Assembly: GCA_001045525.1 (NCBI GenBank)
Contig: LDWW01000016.1
Location: 1-64,000, forward strand
DNA from: Chitinispirillum alkaliphilum
GTDB taxonomy: Bacteria; Fibrobacterota; Chitinivibrionia; Chitinivibrionales; Chitinispirillaceae
Direction of reading: 5' to 3'
DNA length: 64,000 nt
The first letter of the stretch is position 1. Each line of letters opens with the position of its first letter. The notes beneath the pieces are model-generated. The model was not told the origin of the DNA. It was given only the letters and a program-made list of their open reading frames with translations, and searched no databases. Positions 27,162 to 37,173 of this stretch are shown piece after piece. The position numbers were made by a program, and so were the translations under genes.

Positions 27162-29057
27162 TCACCCGCCGGAAAATTTTGCAGTTCTAACTTCCTTATT
27201 TGCCAATCTGACACCATTGGCTTTTATTCCCTTGACAAGAAAATCCTGCAGTATAAAAGTCTCCTCCAGTACCTTGAGACGGGGCTTTGGCTTATACTCA
27301 ACATTCACTATCCCTTCAGTATCGGTGGTCATTTTCATGATTGTACATTTGTCGGGAATCAGCGTGTACCCCTTGTTGAGAATAAATTTATCTATCCTGC
27401 ACCTTTTAAGATAGGGAAACTTTGTCTGATTATCCCTATATAATACACTGAACACAACGTCCTTATCTACAAAACCGCAATAGAGCATCCCCTTATCCAC
27501 GAAGATTTTATCGGGAACATCGATTACAGAATACGCCCCCGATTTTCTGATCACCAGAACTCTGTCATACTGAGAGACATCCAACAGAACGTTTCCATTG
27601 ACTTCATACCCCAGATACCCGGTGTCCCTGTCATAACGGAGTTTAAGATTTCTCTGGGCAGCCTCTCTAACATCAACTTTTTTAAACGAGATCAGCTTGG
27701 TAAGCCTTGGATAATCCCTGCCATATTTTTCTATTAACTTTTCCAAAAACCCTACAGAATAATCGACAATTGCGCCAAGAGCCTCCTTAATCTCTTTGAG
27801 TCTATTTTTTATCTCCCGCATCTCCTTTTTGGCTTTATTGATATCGTAAGCCGAGATACGTCTGATAGGGATCCTGAGCAACCTCTCCACATCCTCTTCT
27901 GTTACTTCTCTTTTGATAATTTTTTGGAAAGGAGCAAGTCCATCAAAAACGGCATCGACCACATCATGAGCAGTGGTCTGTTCCTCGATCTGCTTATATA
28001 TTCTATTCTCGATGAATATCTGTTCCAGTGTTTTGGCGTGAAGCTTATCCTTAAGCTGACCCTCTTCCAGTTTCAGCTCTGCCTTAAGAATCTCAACCAG
28101 TTTTAAAGCATTGTGCCTTACCACTTCCGATACAGACATCACAACCGGCTTATCATCTTTTATGAGCATCAGAGAAACTGATACTGATGCTTCACAGTCT
28201 GTAAAGGCATATAACGCATCAACAGTATCCTCTGTGCGCACGCCGCGGGCAAGCCTTACCTCAATCTCCACATCCTCTGCAGTGAAATCACTTATGCCCG
28301 ATATTTTCAGTTTCCCTTTTCTTGCGGCAGCCTCTATGGAAGCTATGAGAGACTGGGTTGTGCTTCCAAAGGGGAGCTGACGAATCACTATTCTTTTAGG
28401 ATCACTCGTATCGAGCTTTGCCCTGACCAGTATTTTCCCGTTGCCGTCATTGTATTCAGATACATCCGCCAGGCCACCGGTCAGGAAATCAGGGTACACA
28501 GGGTGCTGCTCACCTCTGAGGGAAGCGATCTGTGCCTTAAGGAGCTCAATAAGATTATGGGGCAAAATCCTTGTAGACATCCCCACTGCGATCCCCTCTG
28601 CACCAAGGGCAAGAAGCACCGGAAGCTTTGAAGGCAGGGTGACAGGTTCCCTGTTCCTCCCGTCATAGGAATCTATGAAGTTTGTGATTTCAGGATTAAA
28701 CAGGGTCTCTCTTGCCAGCGGTGAAAGGCGGCACTCGATATACCTTACCGCAGATGCCGGATCACCGGTATGGATATTTCCGAAATTACCCTGCTTGTCA
28801 ATAAACAGTTCTTTGTTTGAAAGTGTTACAAGAGCATCTCCGATAGAAGCATCCCCATGAGGATGATACCTCATGCACATACCCACTACATTTGCCACCT
28901 TATGGAATTTTCCATCATCCAGCTCAAAGAGGGTGTGGAGTATTCTGCGCTGAACAGGCTTAAGCCCGTCATCGATATGTGGAATGGCTCGGTCCTTTAT
29001 CACATAAGATGCGTACTCGAGAAAATTTGTATTATAAAGATTATTGAAAAATGCCAT
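27162..29057 (-). CDS. parC: Type IIA topoisomerase subunit A, ParC-like (topoisomerase IV)
   Basis: 631 residues. The catalytic Tyr is Y106 in ASAVRYIECRL; the helix-turn-helix region reads HPHGDASIGDALV, with Ala70 where quinolone-sensitive GyrA has Ser (D74 is kept). The C-terminal part is short (about 150 residues) and lacks a GyrA box, unlike the gyrase A protein at 55546-58095, so decatenation rather than supercoiling is the expected role. The start ATG overlaps the ParE stop by one base (TGATG), implying translational coupling. Confidence 0.9.
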   Translation of the reverse strand: MAFFNNLYNTNFLEYASYVIKDRAIPHIDDGLKPVQRRILHTLFELDDGKFHKVANVVGMCMRYHPHGDASIGDALVTLSNKELFIDKQGNFGNIHTGDPASAVRYIECRLSPLARETLFNPEITNFIDSYDGRNREPVTLPSKLPVLLALGAEGIAVGMSTRILPHNLIELLKAQIASLRGEQHPVYPDFLTGGLADVSEYNDGNGKILVRAKLDTSDPKRIVIRQLPFGSTTQSLIASIEAAARKGKLKISGISDFTAEDVEIEVRLARGVRTEDTVDALYAFTDCEASVSVSLMLIKDDKPVVMSVSEVVRHNALKLVEILKAELKLEEGQLKDKLHAKTLEQIFIENRIYKQIEEQTTAHDVVDAVFDGLAPFQKIIKREVTEEDVERLLRIPIRRISAYDINKAKKEMREIKNRLKEIKEALGAIVDYSVGFLEKLIEKYGRDYPRLTKLISFKKVDVREAAQRNLKLRYDRDTGYLGYEVNGNVLLDVSQYDRVLVIRKSGAYSVIDVPDKIFVDKGMLYCGFVDKDVVFSVLYRDNQTKFPYLKRCRIDKFILNKGYTLIPDKCTIMKMTTDTEGIVNVEYKPKPRLKVLEETFILQDFLVKGIKANGVRLANKEVRTAKFSGG

Positions 29058-30859
29058 CAGATAAGATTCTCCATTATATACTCACGCCGCTCGGGTGTGT
29101 TTTTGCCCATATAAAATGTAAGGGTATCAGGAATATCCTTTACACTCTTAACATTGACTTCTACAAGTCTCATGTCGGGACCAATGAACTGACCAAATTC
29201 CTTTGGCGATATCTCACCCAGTCCCTTAAACCTTGTTACCTCAGGATAGCTGATCTCTGCAGAAGCTTTATCTCGCTCCTTTTCACTGTAACAGTAACGT
29301 GTAACCTTTTTATTTCTTACCCGGAAAAGAGGGGTTTCAAGGATATAGATATGGCCCGCTAATACCAGCTCTTCAAAATAGGTAAAGAAAAAGGTCAGCA
29401 GAAGATTTCTTATATGAAACCCGTCCACATCGGCATCGGTTGCCAGAACCACCTTGTTATACCTGAGCTTTTCGATATCCTCTTCTATCCCCAGGGCCAT
29501 CATCATGTCGTAGAGTTCTTCGTTGCGGTAGATTGCGGCCCGGGTTTTTCCAAACACATTCAGGGGTTTACCTTTAAGAGTATAGATCGCCTGAGTATAG
29601 ACATCGCGGGCAGAAATTATGGAGCCGCCTGCAGACTGCCCCTCGGTTATGAAAATGGTTGAGTTTTCCCCTTTAGACCCATCCCCCAGATGATATTTGC
29701 AGTCTTTAAGATTGGGGATTTTAATCTCTATTCTCTTTGCGGCTTCCTTGGCCTCTTTTTTGACTTTGTTAAGATCTGTGCGGAGTTTCTCATTCTGAAC
29801 GATTTTACTTTCCAGAGCACGTGCTGCCTCTGTGTTCTTGTGAAGAAAGTCAACCACGGCACTTTTAACCTCGGAGACAATCCAGCCTCTGATTTCTGTA
29901 TTACCCAACTTGTTTTTGGTCTGCGACTCAAAGATAGGTGTTTTTATTTTAACAGCAACAGCTCCAGCGATCCCCTCACGCACATCAACTCCGGAGTAGT
30001 TCTTTTTGAAAAACTCATTTACCCCCTTGAGCACCCCTTCCCTGAAAGCACTTAAATGAGTACCGCCATCATTTGTGTGCTGTCCATTTACAAAAGAAAA
30101 ACAGGTTTCCCCATAGCTTTTTGTGTGAGTGAAGGCGAACTCGAGCTGTTTTCCGCGATAATGCCCTATTTTGTAATAAACAGAGTCCCCAACCTCATCC
30201 CTGAGAAGATCGAGAAGACCGTTTTTGGATTCAAACTTCTGCTTACCGAAGTAGAGCTTTAGCCCGGTGTTAAGATAGGCATAATTCCATAACCGCTGTT
30301 CGATATACTCATAGTTGAAACTATAGTCACCAAAGATTTCTGTATCGGGAATAAACTCAATCAGTGTTCCGTTAGCCTGAGCTTTTGCTTTACCGCTCTT
30401 TTTTGATTTAAGCTTTCCCCGCTCAAAGATCGCCTCAAAATACTGGCCTTCCCTGAAAGAGCACACCCTAAAAAAGGTTGAGAGTGCATTGACCGCTTTT
30501 GTTCCGACCCCGTTGAGTCCCACACTGAACTGAAAGACATCATCATTATACTTTGCACCGGTGTTTATAACAGATACACAGTCTATAACCTTCCCAAGAG
30601 GTATCCCCCGCCCATAATCCCTGACAGAGACTTTCCCGGAGTCTATTTTCACTTCAACTTTTTTCCCAAAACCCATGATATATTCATCAACCGCATTATC
30701 TATTACCTCTTTTATAAGTACATATATTCCATCATCAGGATTTGATCCATCGCCAAGGCGACCAATATACATTCCACTTCTGAGACGGATATGCTCAAGA
30801 GAACTGAGGGTCTTGATCTTACTTTCATCATAAACCGGTGAGGAAACGTTTTTACCCAT
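29057..30859 (-). CDS. parE: Type IIA topoisomerase subunit B, ParE-like
   Basis: 600 residues. GHKL ATPase motifs are present (EVIDNAVDEYIMG, DYGRGIPLG, GLNGVGTKAVNALS). The TOPRIM metal site reads TEGQSAGGS and TDADVDGFHIRNL. The first has Gln where GyrB has Asp (EGDSAGGS), a variant I associate with FCB-group ParE proteins. It is 40 residues shorter than GyrB in this window. It is co-transcribed with the ParC-like gene and divergent from the aldo/keto reductase. Confidence 0.9.
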   Translation of the reverse strand: MGKNVSSPVYDESKIKTLSSLEHIRLRSGMYIGRLGDGSNPDDGIYVLIKEVIDNAVDEYIMGFGKKVEVKIDSGKVSVRDYGRGIPLGKVIDCVSVINTGAKYNDDVFQFSVGLNGVGTKAVNALSTFFRVCSFREGQYFEAIFERGKLKSKKSGKAKAQANGTLIEFIPDTEIFGDYSFNYEYIEQRLWNYAYLNTGLKLYFGKQKFESKNGLLDLLRDEVGDSVYYKIGHYRGKQLEFAFTHTKSYGETCFSFVNGQHTNDGGTHLSAFREGVLKGVNEFFKKNYSGVDVREGIAGAVAVKIKTPIFESQTKNKLGNTEIRGWIVSEVKSAVVDFLHKNTEAARALESKIVQNEKLRTDLNKVKKEAKEAAKRIEIKIPNLKDCKYHLGDGSKGENSTIFITEGQSAGGSIISARDVYTQAIYTLKGKPLNVFGKTRAAIYRNEELYDMMMALGIEEDIEKLRYNKVVLATDADVDGFHIRNLLLTFFFTYFEELVLAGHIYILETPLFRVRNKKVTRYCYSEKERDKASAEISYPEVTRFKGLGEISPKEFGQFIGPDMRLVEVNVKSVKDIPDTLTFYMGKNTPERREYIMENLI

Positions 30860-31078
30860 ATGCTCCGCATTGAAAAGAAAATTTAAATACCTGGCGGATT
30901 TCTCCGCACACAGCCTGACCGAAACAATAAATTAATATAAATGTACCATAGGCCATATACAAGCCTGTGAAACGGATCCGGACAGTTTTGCCCTAAACAA
31001 GTCCTAATGATTTGCCAAACCCGTATCCCATTGTATTTTTTCTGTACTATACTAACATCAGCACAGCAAAGGGCCCCT

Positions 31079-32152
31079 ATGGAACTCAGCAAAATAATTA
31101 TCGGTGCGATGCGCTTCAAAGACAGACATTCTGCAATAAAGGTGATTCGCACTGCAATAGATTACGGTTTTAACTACGTTGATACCTCCCCCTATTATTG
31201 TTATGAAAACGAAAAGGAAAACTCAGAGAGCTGGGTGGGTGAAGCAGTTAATCATCCTGATTATGCCAAAAGGGTTTTAGTCAGCGCCAAGTGTTCTCCG
31301 GGTAATGGCGGGTATCAGCTTGGTGAGTTCAATCAGGTGGCAGGATTTGGGGTTCGTACAAAAGAGCAGCTTAAACATATGTTCAACCAATCCCTCAAAC
31401 GCCAGAACCGCAAGAGCTTTGATTTCTATCAGCTCTGGACCACTCACACTATGGAGCAGCTCAACGAAGCATTCAAACCCGGAGGCTGGTATGATGGCTT
31501 ACTTGAGCTTAAAAACAGCTACAAACAGATCGGGGTCACAACCCACGCCGAAACTCCAACGATTATGCAGTTCCTTAAAACCGGAAAATTCTCAATGGTC
31601 ACAATCCCCTTCAACGTTGTTAACAGAACCCGTGAAGGTATTCTGGATTACTGCATAGAGAAAGGGATAAAAGTCATAGCGATGAACCCCCTTGCAGGTG
31701 GATTTTTGGCTCAGGATGAGCGACTCAAGGAGCTGGCTCTTCGCTACCTTATGGCCCTTCCAAATGTTCATGTTCTCATAGGATTCTCTTCCGTTGAGGA
31801 GGTGGAGTACGCAAACTGGATTCAGAAAACAACTCCTGAGGGGGGCGGTGATGCGCAAAAAATCCTTGAGGAAGTTGAATCGATGATCAACTCTGAAGAG
31901 CCCAGGTGTACCTCATGTGGCTACTGTGCACCTTGCCCGCAGGATATCAATCTGGGTGCATGCCTCTCTTACTACAATCTTGCTCATTATATGAACATGG
32001 GTTCAGCGGTTGAAGCATTCAGGGAAAAGCAGTGGGAAGAGGGGCTAAAACTTGAAAAATGCAATTCATGTGGCCTCTGCTCAAGCCGCTGTCCAAATAA
32101 GTTGCCGTTAAGGGAGATAATCTCCAGTGCCAAAACTGTTTTATATGAATGA
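31079..32152 (+). CDS. Aldo/keto reductase with C-terminal 2x[4Fe-4S] ferredoxin domain
   Basis: 357 residues. The N-terminal barrel shows the aldo/keto reductase signature DYGFNYVDTSPYY. The C-terminal third holds two cysteine clusters, CTSCGYCAPCP and CNSCGLCSSRCP, that would bind [4Fe-4S] centres. Such fused proteins are common in anaerobes; the physiological substrate is not known. The frame is open to 31007, but AAAGGG lies 7 bases before ATG 31079, where family similarity begins. The ferritin-like gene follows after 44 bases. Confidence 0.92.
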   Translation: MELSKIIIGAMRFKDRHSAIKVIRTAIDYGFNYVDTSPYYCYENEKENSESWVGEAVNHPDYAKRVLVSAKCSPGNGGYQLGEFNQVAGFGVRTKEQLKHMFNQSLKRQNRKSFDFYQLWTTHTMEQLNEAFKPGGWYDGLLELKNSYKQIGVTTHAETPTIMQFLKTGKFSMVTIPFNVVNRTREGILDYCIEKGIKVIAMNPLAGGFLAQDERLKELALRYLMALPNVHVLIGFSSVEEVEYANWIQKTTPEGGGDAQKILEEVESMINSEEPRCTSCGYCAPCPQDINLGACLSYYNLAHYMNMGSAVEAFREKQWEEGLKLEKCNSCGLCSSRCPNKLPLREIISSAKTVLYE

Positions 32153-32196
32153 GGGCAACAGGTATTTTAAATTTTTACATTTTTCCGGAGGAAACC

Positions 32197-32688
32197 ATGT
32201 CGATTGTCTTTAATGCAGAGGAAATATTTTCAATAGGTATTCAGATAGAAAAAAACGGCCGTATTTTCTATGAACAGGCTGCCAAGCAAACATCTGATCC
32301 TCAGGTTAAAAAACTGTTCAGCGAACTGGCTGACTGGGAGGGGAAACATGTAGAGGTTTTCGAAGATCTTAAAAAAGGCGTGCCCACCGAATCGCAAAGC
32401 GGAGAATTCTCCGATCCGGAAAACATGGCCTACCAATATCTTTCAGCTTCTGCTTCTGACAAAGTTTTCGTTAAAGAGGAAGATATTGTTTCGATTGCAG
32501 CTTCTGCGTCCACTCCGCAGGAAGCACTTGAAATTGCCATCGGGTTCGAGAAGGATTCTGTTATCTACTACACCACCATGAAACATATAGTCAGAGATGA
32601 TCTTGGAAAAGATAAACTGGATCTGCTTATTAAAGAAGAAATAAACCATATCGGACAGTTAACTCAGGAACTCAAATCACTCGCCTAA
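32197..32688 (+). CDS. Ferritin-like / rubrerythrin-fold protein
   Basis: 163 residues, four-helix-bundle type. Two ExxH motifs (WEGKH and EEINH) plus other helix Glu residues (FYEQA, GFEKDS) supply a complete diiron site. There is no rubredoxin-like Cys4 domain, so it belongs to the erythrin/rubrerythrin-like group rather than classical rubrerythrin. Its likely roles are peroxide reduction or iron handling in an anaerobe. The start is ATG 32197 with GGAGG 7 bases upstream; the earlier in-frame ATG at 32149 overlaps the preceding gene. Confidence 0.88.
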   Translation: MSIVFNAEEIFSIGIQIEKNGRIFYEQAAKQTSDPQVKKLFSELADWEGKHVEVFEDLKKGVPTESQSGEFSDPENMAYQYLSASASDKVFVKEEDIVSIAASASTPQEALEIAIGFEKDSVIYYTTMKHIVRDDLGKDKLDLLIKEEINHIGQLTQELKSLA

Positions 32689-32701
32689 AGAGTTTTACTT
32701 T

Positions 32702-33154
32702 ATGAAAAACAATTCATTTGCTTTAGTGATATCTGTTGTCTTACTTTTGCCAATTTACGGTTGCACCGCACATCCAAGATACCTCAGCAATTCCCGTCCC
32801 GATACGACAGCAACACTGCAGCCACGCACTCCCCCGGCAAACAGAAACGGCAGTTACACCTTTCATGAAGAAGGTTATGCATCATTTTACGCTGATAAAT
32901 TTCACGGAAGACAAACTGCCAATGGTGAAATTTTTGACATGCACAAATTGACTGCAGCACATAAGGATCTGCCCTTCAACACGGTAGTAAGAGTGACCAA
33001 CCTCAACAACAACAGATCTATCGTGGTAAGAATCAACGACCGTGGTCCATTTGTGGAGAACCGGGTAATAGATCTTTCCTACCGCGCGGCTCAGCAGATC
33101 GGTATGATTGAAGAGGGTATCGTACCTGTGAAAATAGAGATCAAAAATGAGTAG
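32702..33154 (+). CDS. RlpA-like septal-ring lipoprotein
   Basis: 150 residues. A lipoprotein signal with lipobox IYGC (Cys21) is followed by a Pro/Thr-rich linker and a double-psi beta-barrel domain with GYASFYADKFHGRQTANGE, LPFNTVVRVTN and VVRINDRGPF, the RlpA signature. The catalytic Asp of RlpA lytic transglycosylases is in INDRGPF. No SPOR domain is present. It likely acts on peptidoglycan lacking stem peptides. It is 13 bases after the ferritin-like gene and converges on the beta-helix gene with a 7-base gap. Confidence 0.9.
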   Translation: MKNNSFALVISVVLLLPIYGCTAHPRYLSNSRPDTTATLQPRTPPANRNGSYTFHEEGYASFYADKFHGRQTANGEIFDMHKLTAAHKDLPFNTVVRVTNLNNNRSIVVRINDRGPFVENRVIDLSYRAAQQIGMIEEGIVPVKIEIKNE

Positions 33155-33161
33155 AGGGTTT

Positions 33162-34745
33162 TTATTTAACCAGAGCTATCATTTGAGAATAAGTTTGAGA
33201 CAAGGATGAGAGTCTCAGAATATACGCTCCGCTGCCTATATTCAGTTTTATTACACCAGTTTTGGAAAAAAGCGGTTGAGCCCCGACCCTCTTTCCCGAG
33301 ACACTAAAGATCTCCACCCGTGCAGCATCAATGCTGCCAAGCTCATATGACAAAACAGACGTTGCCGGATTGAAAAAAAGTTTTGATGAAGAATTTTTCT
33401 CCATTTTCTCCCCTGGGGAAACCTCTGTTTTCTTTAACTCAAATGCACCAACAGAGGGGTTACCACCCCTTGACTGTGGGTAAAAACATTTTTTCAACCC
33501 ACCCATATCCCTGATAAATTCTATATCGGGTTTATGAGTATACCATGGGTATCTCCTCTCCCCGGTTATCATTTTCAAAGCCCTGTGATCAAAACCGATA
33601 TCATAGGGTGGGGCATATATGGCAGAGCCGTTTGCTGAGAGCGGTGAATTATACGCGGGATAAAAATTAGCATCCTCTGCCTCAGGAATCATAGGATCAA
33701 CTCCCCGGTCCCCACCGTAAATTCCGGGGTATAATAAATTGTTGGATACAGTTATATTTGGTGAGGAAAAAATATCACCCTGCCATTGGGTTAGGGCTGT
33801 TCTCAAGCCGTTAAAACCCACATTGTTTACAAAAACATTATCACCCGAAAATGATTCAGCTCCGGAGAAAGCAAAATCGCCTCCTCCGTAGCCTATATTA
33901 TGTCCGTTTTCAAAACAAGTATTATTGACAACAGTGTAATTTCCGCTTCTGGTGATAACTATACCTGATCCCCCGTTCCTGAAAGCGACATTGTTGTATA
34001 TCCTGGTTAAGTCGGGTACATCATAGCTGAGATCGAGGATAAAACCGTTTCCATCGGTATGATGTTCGGACACATCAACATGATGAAATGAGATATTGTT
34101 TCTGATAATGTTTGTTCCACCTGCAGCATAAAGGTTTATTCCGCTTGACCAGGATGTGGACAGTGTGTCCCACCCGGTTCTGGAAACCACATTATTTTCA
34201 ATTATCACATCCTCTGTAAAGAAGACACTGATACCGTTCTGACCACACTCATCAACTACGTTATGTCTTATCTCAATGTTTTTGGCAGCAGTTTCTGAAA
34301 CAGCACCAGCAGTGGCATCCTTACCCGTATGCCAGTTCAAAGAAATACCACCCCAGCGAAAACCACTAATGTATAATCCTTCAATTCTATAATGACTGAG
34401 GAATTCGCGCGGTTCCCATGACCTGCTCTGAATTCCGGCAGCATCCGTTAATTCACCATCTACCCACCCGTTTAAATGAGGTAACTCGCCAGGGTAGTTT
34501 TTTAGGGTAATCATGTTTCCCCGCTCACCAGAAACGGTGATGAATATCGGGGAATTGTACTCCCCTTCTCTCACCAGAATAGTGTCTCCCGGAGAAACAG
34601 AGTTAACCGCATATTGAATATCTCTCCATGGATTATTCAAGGATCCTATATTGCGGTTATTTCCGCTTATACATACATAGAATGTACCGGACCACAGATT
34701 CGCTCCCGCCACTATTATCCATATAAAAACGAAATATTTTATCAC
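33162..34745 (-). CDS. Secreted right-handed beta-helix protein with T9SS-like C-terminal domain
   Basis: 527 residues. A signal peptide (about 1-18) precedes a parallel beta-helix: the opening SLNNPWRDIQYAVNSVSPGD resembles DUF1565/pectate-lyase-like proteins, and the asparagine-rich turns (NIEIRHNV, VIIENNVVS, IIRNNIS, IYNNVAF, VVNNTCF) repeat every 20-25 residues. The last 70 residues (FFNPATSVLSYEL through ARVEIFSVSGKRV) form a sorting-type beta domain. A polysaccharide lyase or hydrolase activity is plausible, but no catalytic residues can be assigned. Confidence 0.85.
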   Translation of the reverse strand: MIKYFVFIWIIVAGANLWSGTFYVCISGNNRNIGSLNNPWRDIQYAVNSVSPGDTILVREGEYNSPIFITVSGERGNMITLKNYPGELPHLNGWVDGELTDAAGIQSRSWEPREFLSHYRIEGLYISGFRWGGISLNWHTGKDATAGAVSETAAKNIEIRHNVVDECGQNGISVFFTEDVIIENNVVSRTGWDTLSTSWSSGINLYAAGGTNIIRNNISFHHVDVSEHHTDGNGFILDLSYDVPDLTRIYNNVAFRNGGSGIVITRSGNYTVVNNTCFENGHNIGYGGGDFAFSGAESFSGDNVFVNNVGFNGLRTALTQWQGDIFSSPNITVSNNLLYPGIYGGDRGVDPMIPEAEDANFYPAYNSPLSANGSAIYAPPYDIGFDHRALKMITGERRYPWYTHKPDIEFIRDMGGLKKCFYPQSRGGNPSVGAFELKKTEVSPGEKMEKNSSSKLFFNPATSVLSYELGSIDAARVEIFSVSGKRVGAQPLFSKTGVIKLNIGSGAYILRLSSLSQTYSQMIALVK

Positions 34746-35020
34746 CGATATCTCCTTTCTGTGCAGATCATATTTTAAAATGATTTGACCATAACTTCAA
34801 GACCTTTGCCCTTTCTGTGCATTTTTTACCCATAGTTATGCCCCGCGATACAGCTTTTCCCAAAGCGGTTTCTATTTTCGGAAACTGCCTTTGATAATGT
34901 TCCCCCCTGTTTTGCATTTAGATAGGAGTTTAAAGTGATATTGACTGTGGCATGGTGATTGATCTTTTACAAGGGTGAGGAATCGGAAAAATGACACCGC
35001 ACTAACACAGGGAGCAGGTG

Positions 35021-35827
35021 ATGGTTATTAGGGCTCTGTTTTTAGCATTGATACCCCTTTTATGTATAGTAAGCATCAGTTCTGCAGCTGCTCCGGTTTC
35101 TGAAATGGACCGTTACTCTCTTGGGGTGGATTACACGCTTAGATTGACAGGGCATGAAATTGACCTGAACCAATCCCATTCCAAACTAAAAACCCACTAC
35201 CTCATGTTTCACTACTCTCCTGTACCTTACCTCCTCTTGTCCCTTGGTGCCGGCACAAGCACATTCTCCATAGAAAACTCAGCTGACAATAACCTCTTCA
35301 GCGGGCAGAGAGGAATCTCCGGTGCTTTTGCACTCACCCTGTTCTCACCTCTGGTTTTAGACCGATTCAGAGCCTATGGCGGAGTGGAATCCTTTTACAT
35401 CAACAGCTCCCGGGATGATCACAACTCCAAAGGGGTTCTTCTAACCCCATATCTCTCCCTTTCTTTACGAAGCAGAGATTTTCTGAAACTCGAATCCGGG
35501 ATCAGATATCATCACCTACTGGCATCCATAAAAGGCCCTCAGAATTCAAGTACAGAAGTTTCAAATCTCCATCCGTTAAGATTGTTTGCCACGGTTACAT
35601 TGCTGTCCGGTGACGGGGCTTATATAGCATTGGATGCAGATATTTCCAAAACTGGTGAACTGGAACATAACAGAACACCATTTGAGGGTTCCATAAGCCT
35701 TCGGGCAGGATTTGTTCTGCGTCATGACCCCAAGTTTTCTAAACAAAGAGAACATATCCTTGACCATTTCCCTGAGTATCATGAGCTGAAAGAGAGACAG
35801 GAGGAGATGGCACAGGAGTTGAAATAG
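35021..35827 (+). CDS. Putative outer-membrane beta-barrel protein
   Basis: 268 residues with a signal peptide (ALFLALIPLLCIVSISSAAA). The mature part alternates hydrophobic and polar residues (HYLMFHYSPVPYLLLSLGAG, LLTPYLSLSLRSRDFLKLES), as in 8-10-stranded barrels, and ends in a charged helix (HELKERQEEMAQELK). A GTG at 35018 is also in frame; ATG 35021 has GGAG at better spacing. It lies just before the pilus operon but is separated by 107 bases. No family recognised. Confidence 0.65.
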   Translation: MVIRALFLALIPLLCIVSISSAAAPVSEMDRYSLGVDYTLRLTGHEIDLNQSHSKLKTHYLMFHYSPVPYLLLSLGAGTSTFSIENSADNNLFSGQRGISGAFALTLFSPLVLDRFRAYGGVESFYINSSRDDHNSKGVLLTPYLSLSLRSRDFLKLESGIRYHHLLASIKGPQNSSTEVSNLHPLRLFATVTLLSGDGAYIALDADISKTGELEHNRTPFEGSISLRAGFVLRHDPKFSKQREHILDHFPEYHELKERQEEMAQELK

Positions 35828-35934
35828 GCATTTAGCTACTTTCTGGCCATTATCACATATTTTTCCGATTCAGGTCAATTTAAACGTGTCAAAAAGCCGG
35901 ACTCTTTCTTTTTTTAACTTAACGGGAGATTGTG

Positions 35935-37173
35935 ATGCCACGTTTTTCTTATGAAGCCAGAGATTACAACAATCACTTTTACAGCGGAACAATGGAAGAG
36001 GCTACATACGATGATGTGCTTGAGGGTTTAACCAACAAGGGACTAATCCCTGTAAATGTGTTTGAATTCAATTTCGATGGCACCAGGAAAAATGTCTCCT
36101 TAAGCGATAGAATCAACAACGCAATCCTGAAAATGCAAACCAAGGTTCCCTACAAATCTGTGGTTTTTTTCACCAGACAGCTCGCTACCATGATCGAAGG
36201 TGGTGTACCGCTATCAAAATCTCTGGAGCAACTGGCCAAAGCTGAACAGCCGGTTTTCAAGAAAATAATCCTCCAGGTAGCAGAAGACATCTCTACCGGC
36301 CACACTTTTTCTGATGCGCTTGCAAAGCACCCTGGTGCGTTTAACAATATGTATATCGCAGTTATACGATCAGGTGAACTATCCGGTGCCCTGAGCAAAG
36401 TGCTAGATCAAATGTCAACTTATCTGGAAAACGTTGAAGCGATGAAATCAAAGGTTAAAGCAGCCTTGAGATACCCGATCTTCATTGGCGGATTCGTTAC
36501 TTTACTGATAATTGGTATACTTTGGAAACTCGTTCCGGTTTTTCAGGGGGTTTACTCTTCACTGGGTGGCCAGCTCCCCAGGCCCACAGTTATACTCATT
36601 GGCGCTTCAGACTTTGTCCGTTTCAATATTCCGTTGGTATTTGCAGGTGTAATCTTTCTATACATTCTTTTCAGAATCTCTATGACCAACGATGGTTTCA
36701 AAACAGCCATTCACAAAAACATGTTTAGATTACCCATCTTTGGTAACATTCTCAGAAAAAACATACTCGCAACTTATTGTCGCACCATGGCTCTTCTCAT
36801 GAACTCTGGTACTTCTATACTTGAAGCCACACAGATAGCAGGAGCAGTCGTCAACAACAAGCTCTATGCAAAATCACTCGAATCCGTTTACGCTAATTTG
36901 CGACAGGGCGAGATGCTAAGTTCTGCACTGGAAAAAACAGGCGTGTTTCCGGTGCTGGTTGTTCAGCTGGTTTCTACAGGGGAAGAGGCTGGGAGAGTTG
37001 ACACTTTACTAATTAAGGCAGCTGAATTTTACGAGCGCGAAATAAAAAACGTTGTCGATTCACTCGCATCCATAATAGAGCCCGTTCTCATAATTTTATT
37101 AAGCGCAATAGTTGGTTCGATTCTCGTTGCACTCTATTTCCCTATCTTTAATGTTGGCCGACTCATACAATGA
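35935..37173 (+). CDS. pilC: Type IV pilus inner-membrane platform protein PilC (GspF family)
   Basis: 412 residues. An N-terminal leader (FSYEARDYNNHFYSGTMEE) is followed by two GspF domains: the first with VVFFTRQLATMIEGGVPLSK (near 77-96), the second with YCRTMALLMNSGTSILEA. Three transmembrane segments lie near residues 170-195, 220-245 and 380-405. In type IV pili this protein couples PilB and PilT to pilin polymerisation. It is the first gene of a nearly continuous operon; GGGAG precedes ATG 35935, with an in-frame GTG three bases earlier. Confidence 0.93.
   Translation: MPRFSYEARDYNNHFYSGTMEEATYDDVLEGLTNKGLIPVNVFEFNFDGTRKNVSLSDRINNAILKMQTKVPYKSVVFFTRQLATMIEGGVPLSKSLEQLAKAEQPVFKKIILQVAEDISTGHTFSDALAKHPGAFNNMYIAVIRSGELSGALSKVLDQMSTYLENVEAMKSKVKAALRYPIFIGGFVTLLIIGILWKLVPVFQGVYSSLGGQLPRPTVILIGASDFVRFNIPLVFAGVIFLYILFRISMTNDGFKTAIHKNMFRLPIFGNILRKNILATYCRTMALLMNSGTSILEATQIAGAVVNNKLYAKSLESVYANLRQGEMLSSALEKTGVFPVLVVQLVSTGEEAGRVDTLLIKAAEFYEREIKNVVDSLASIIEPVLIILLSAIVGSILVALYFPIFNVGRLIQ

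Noticed and set aside
30883-31152. 89-codon minus-strand ORF between parE and the aldo/keto reductase
   Set aside because: It overlaps the 5' end of the reductase gene, has no ribosome binding site and no recognisable domain.
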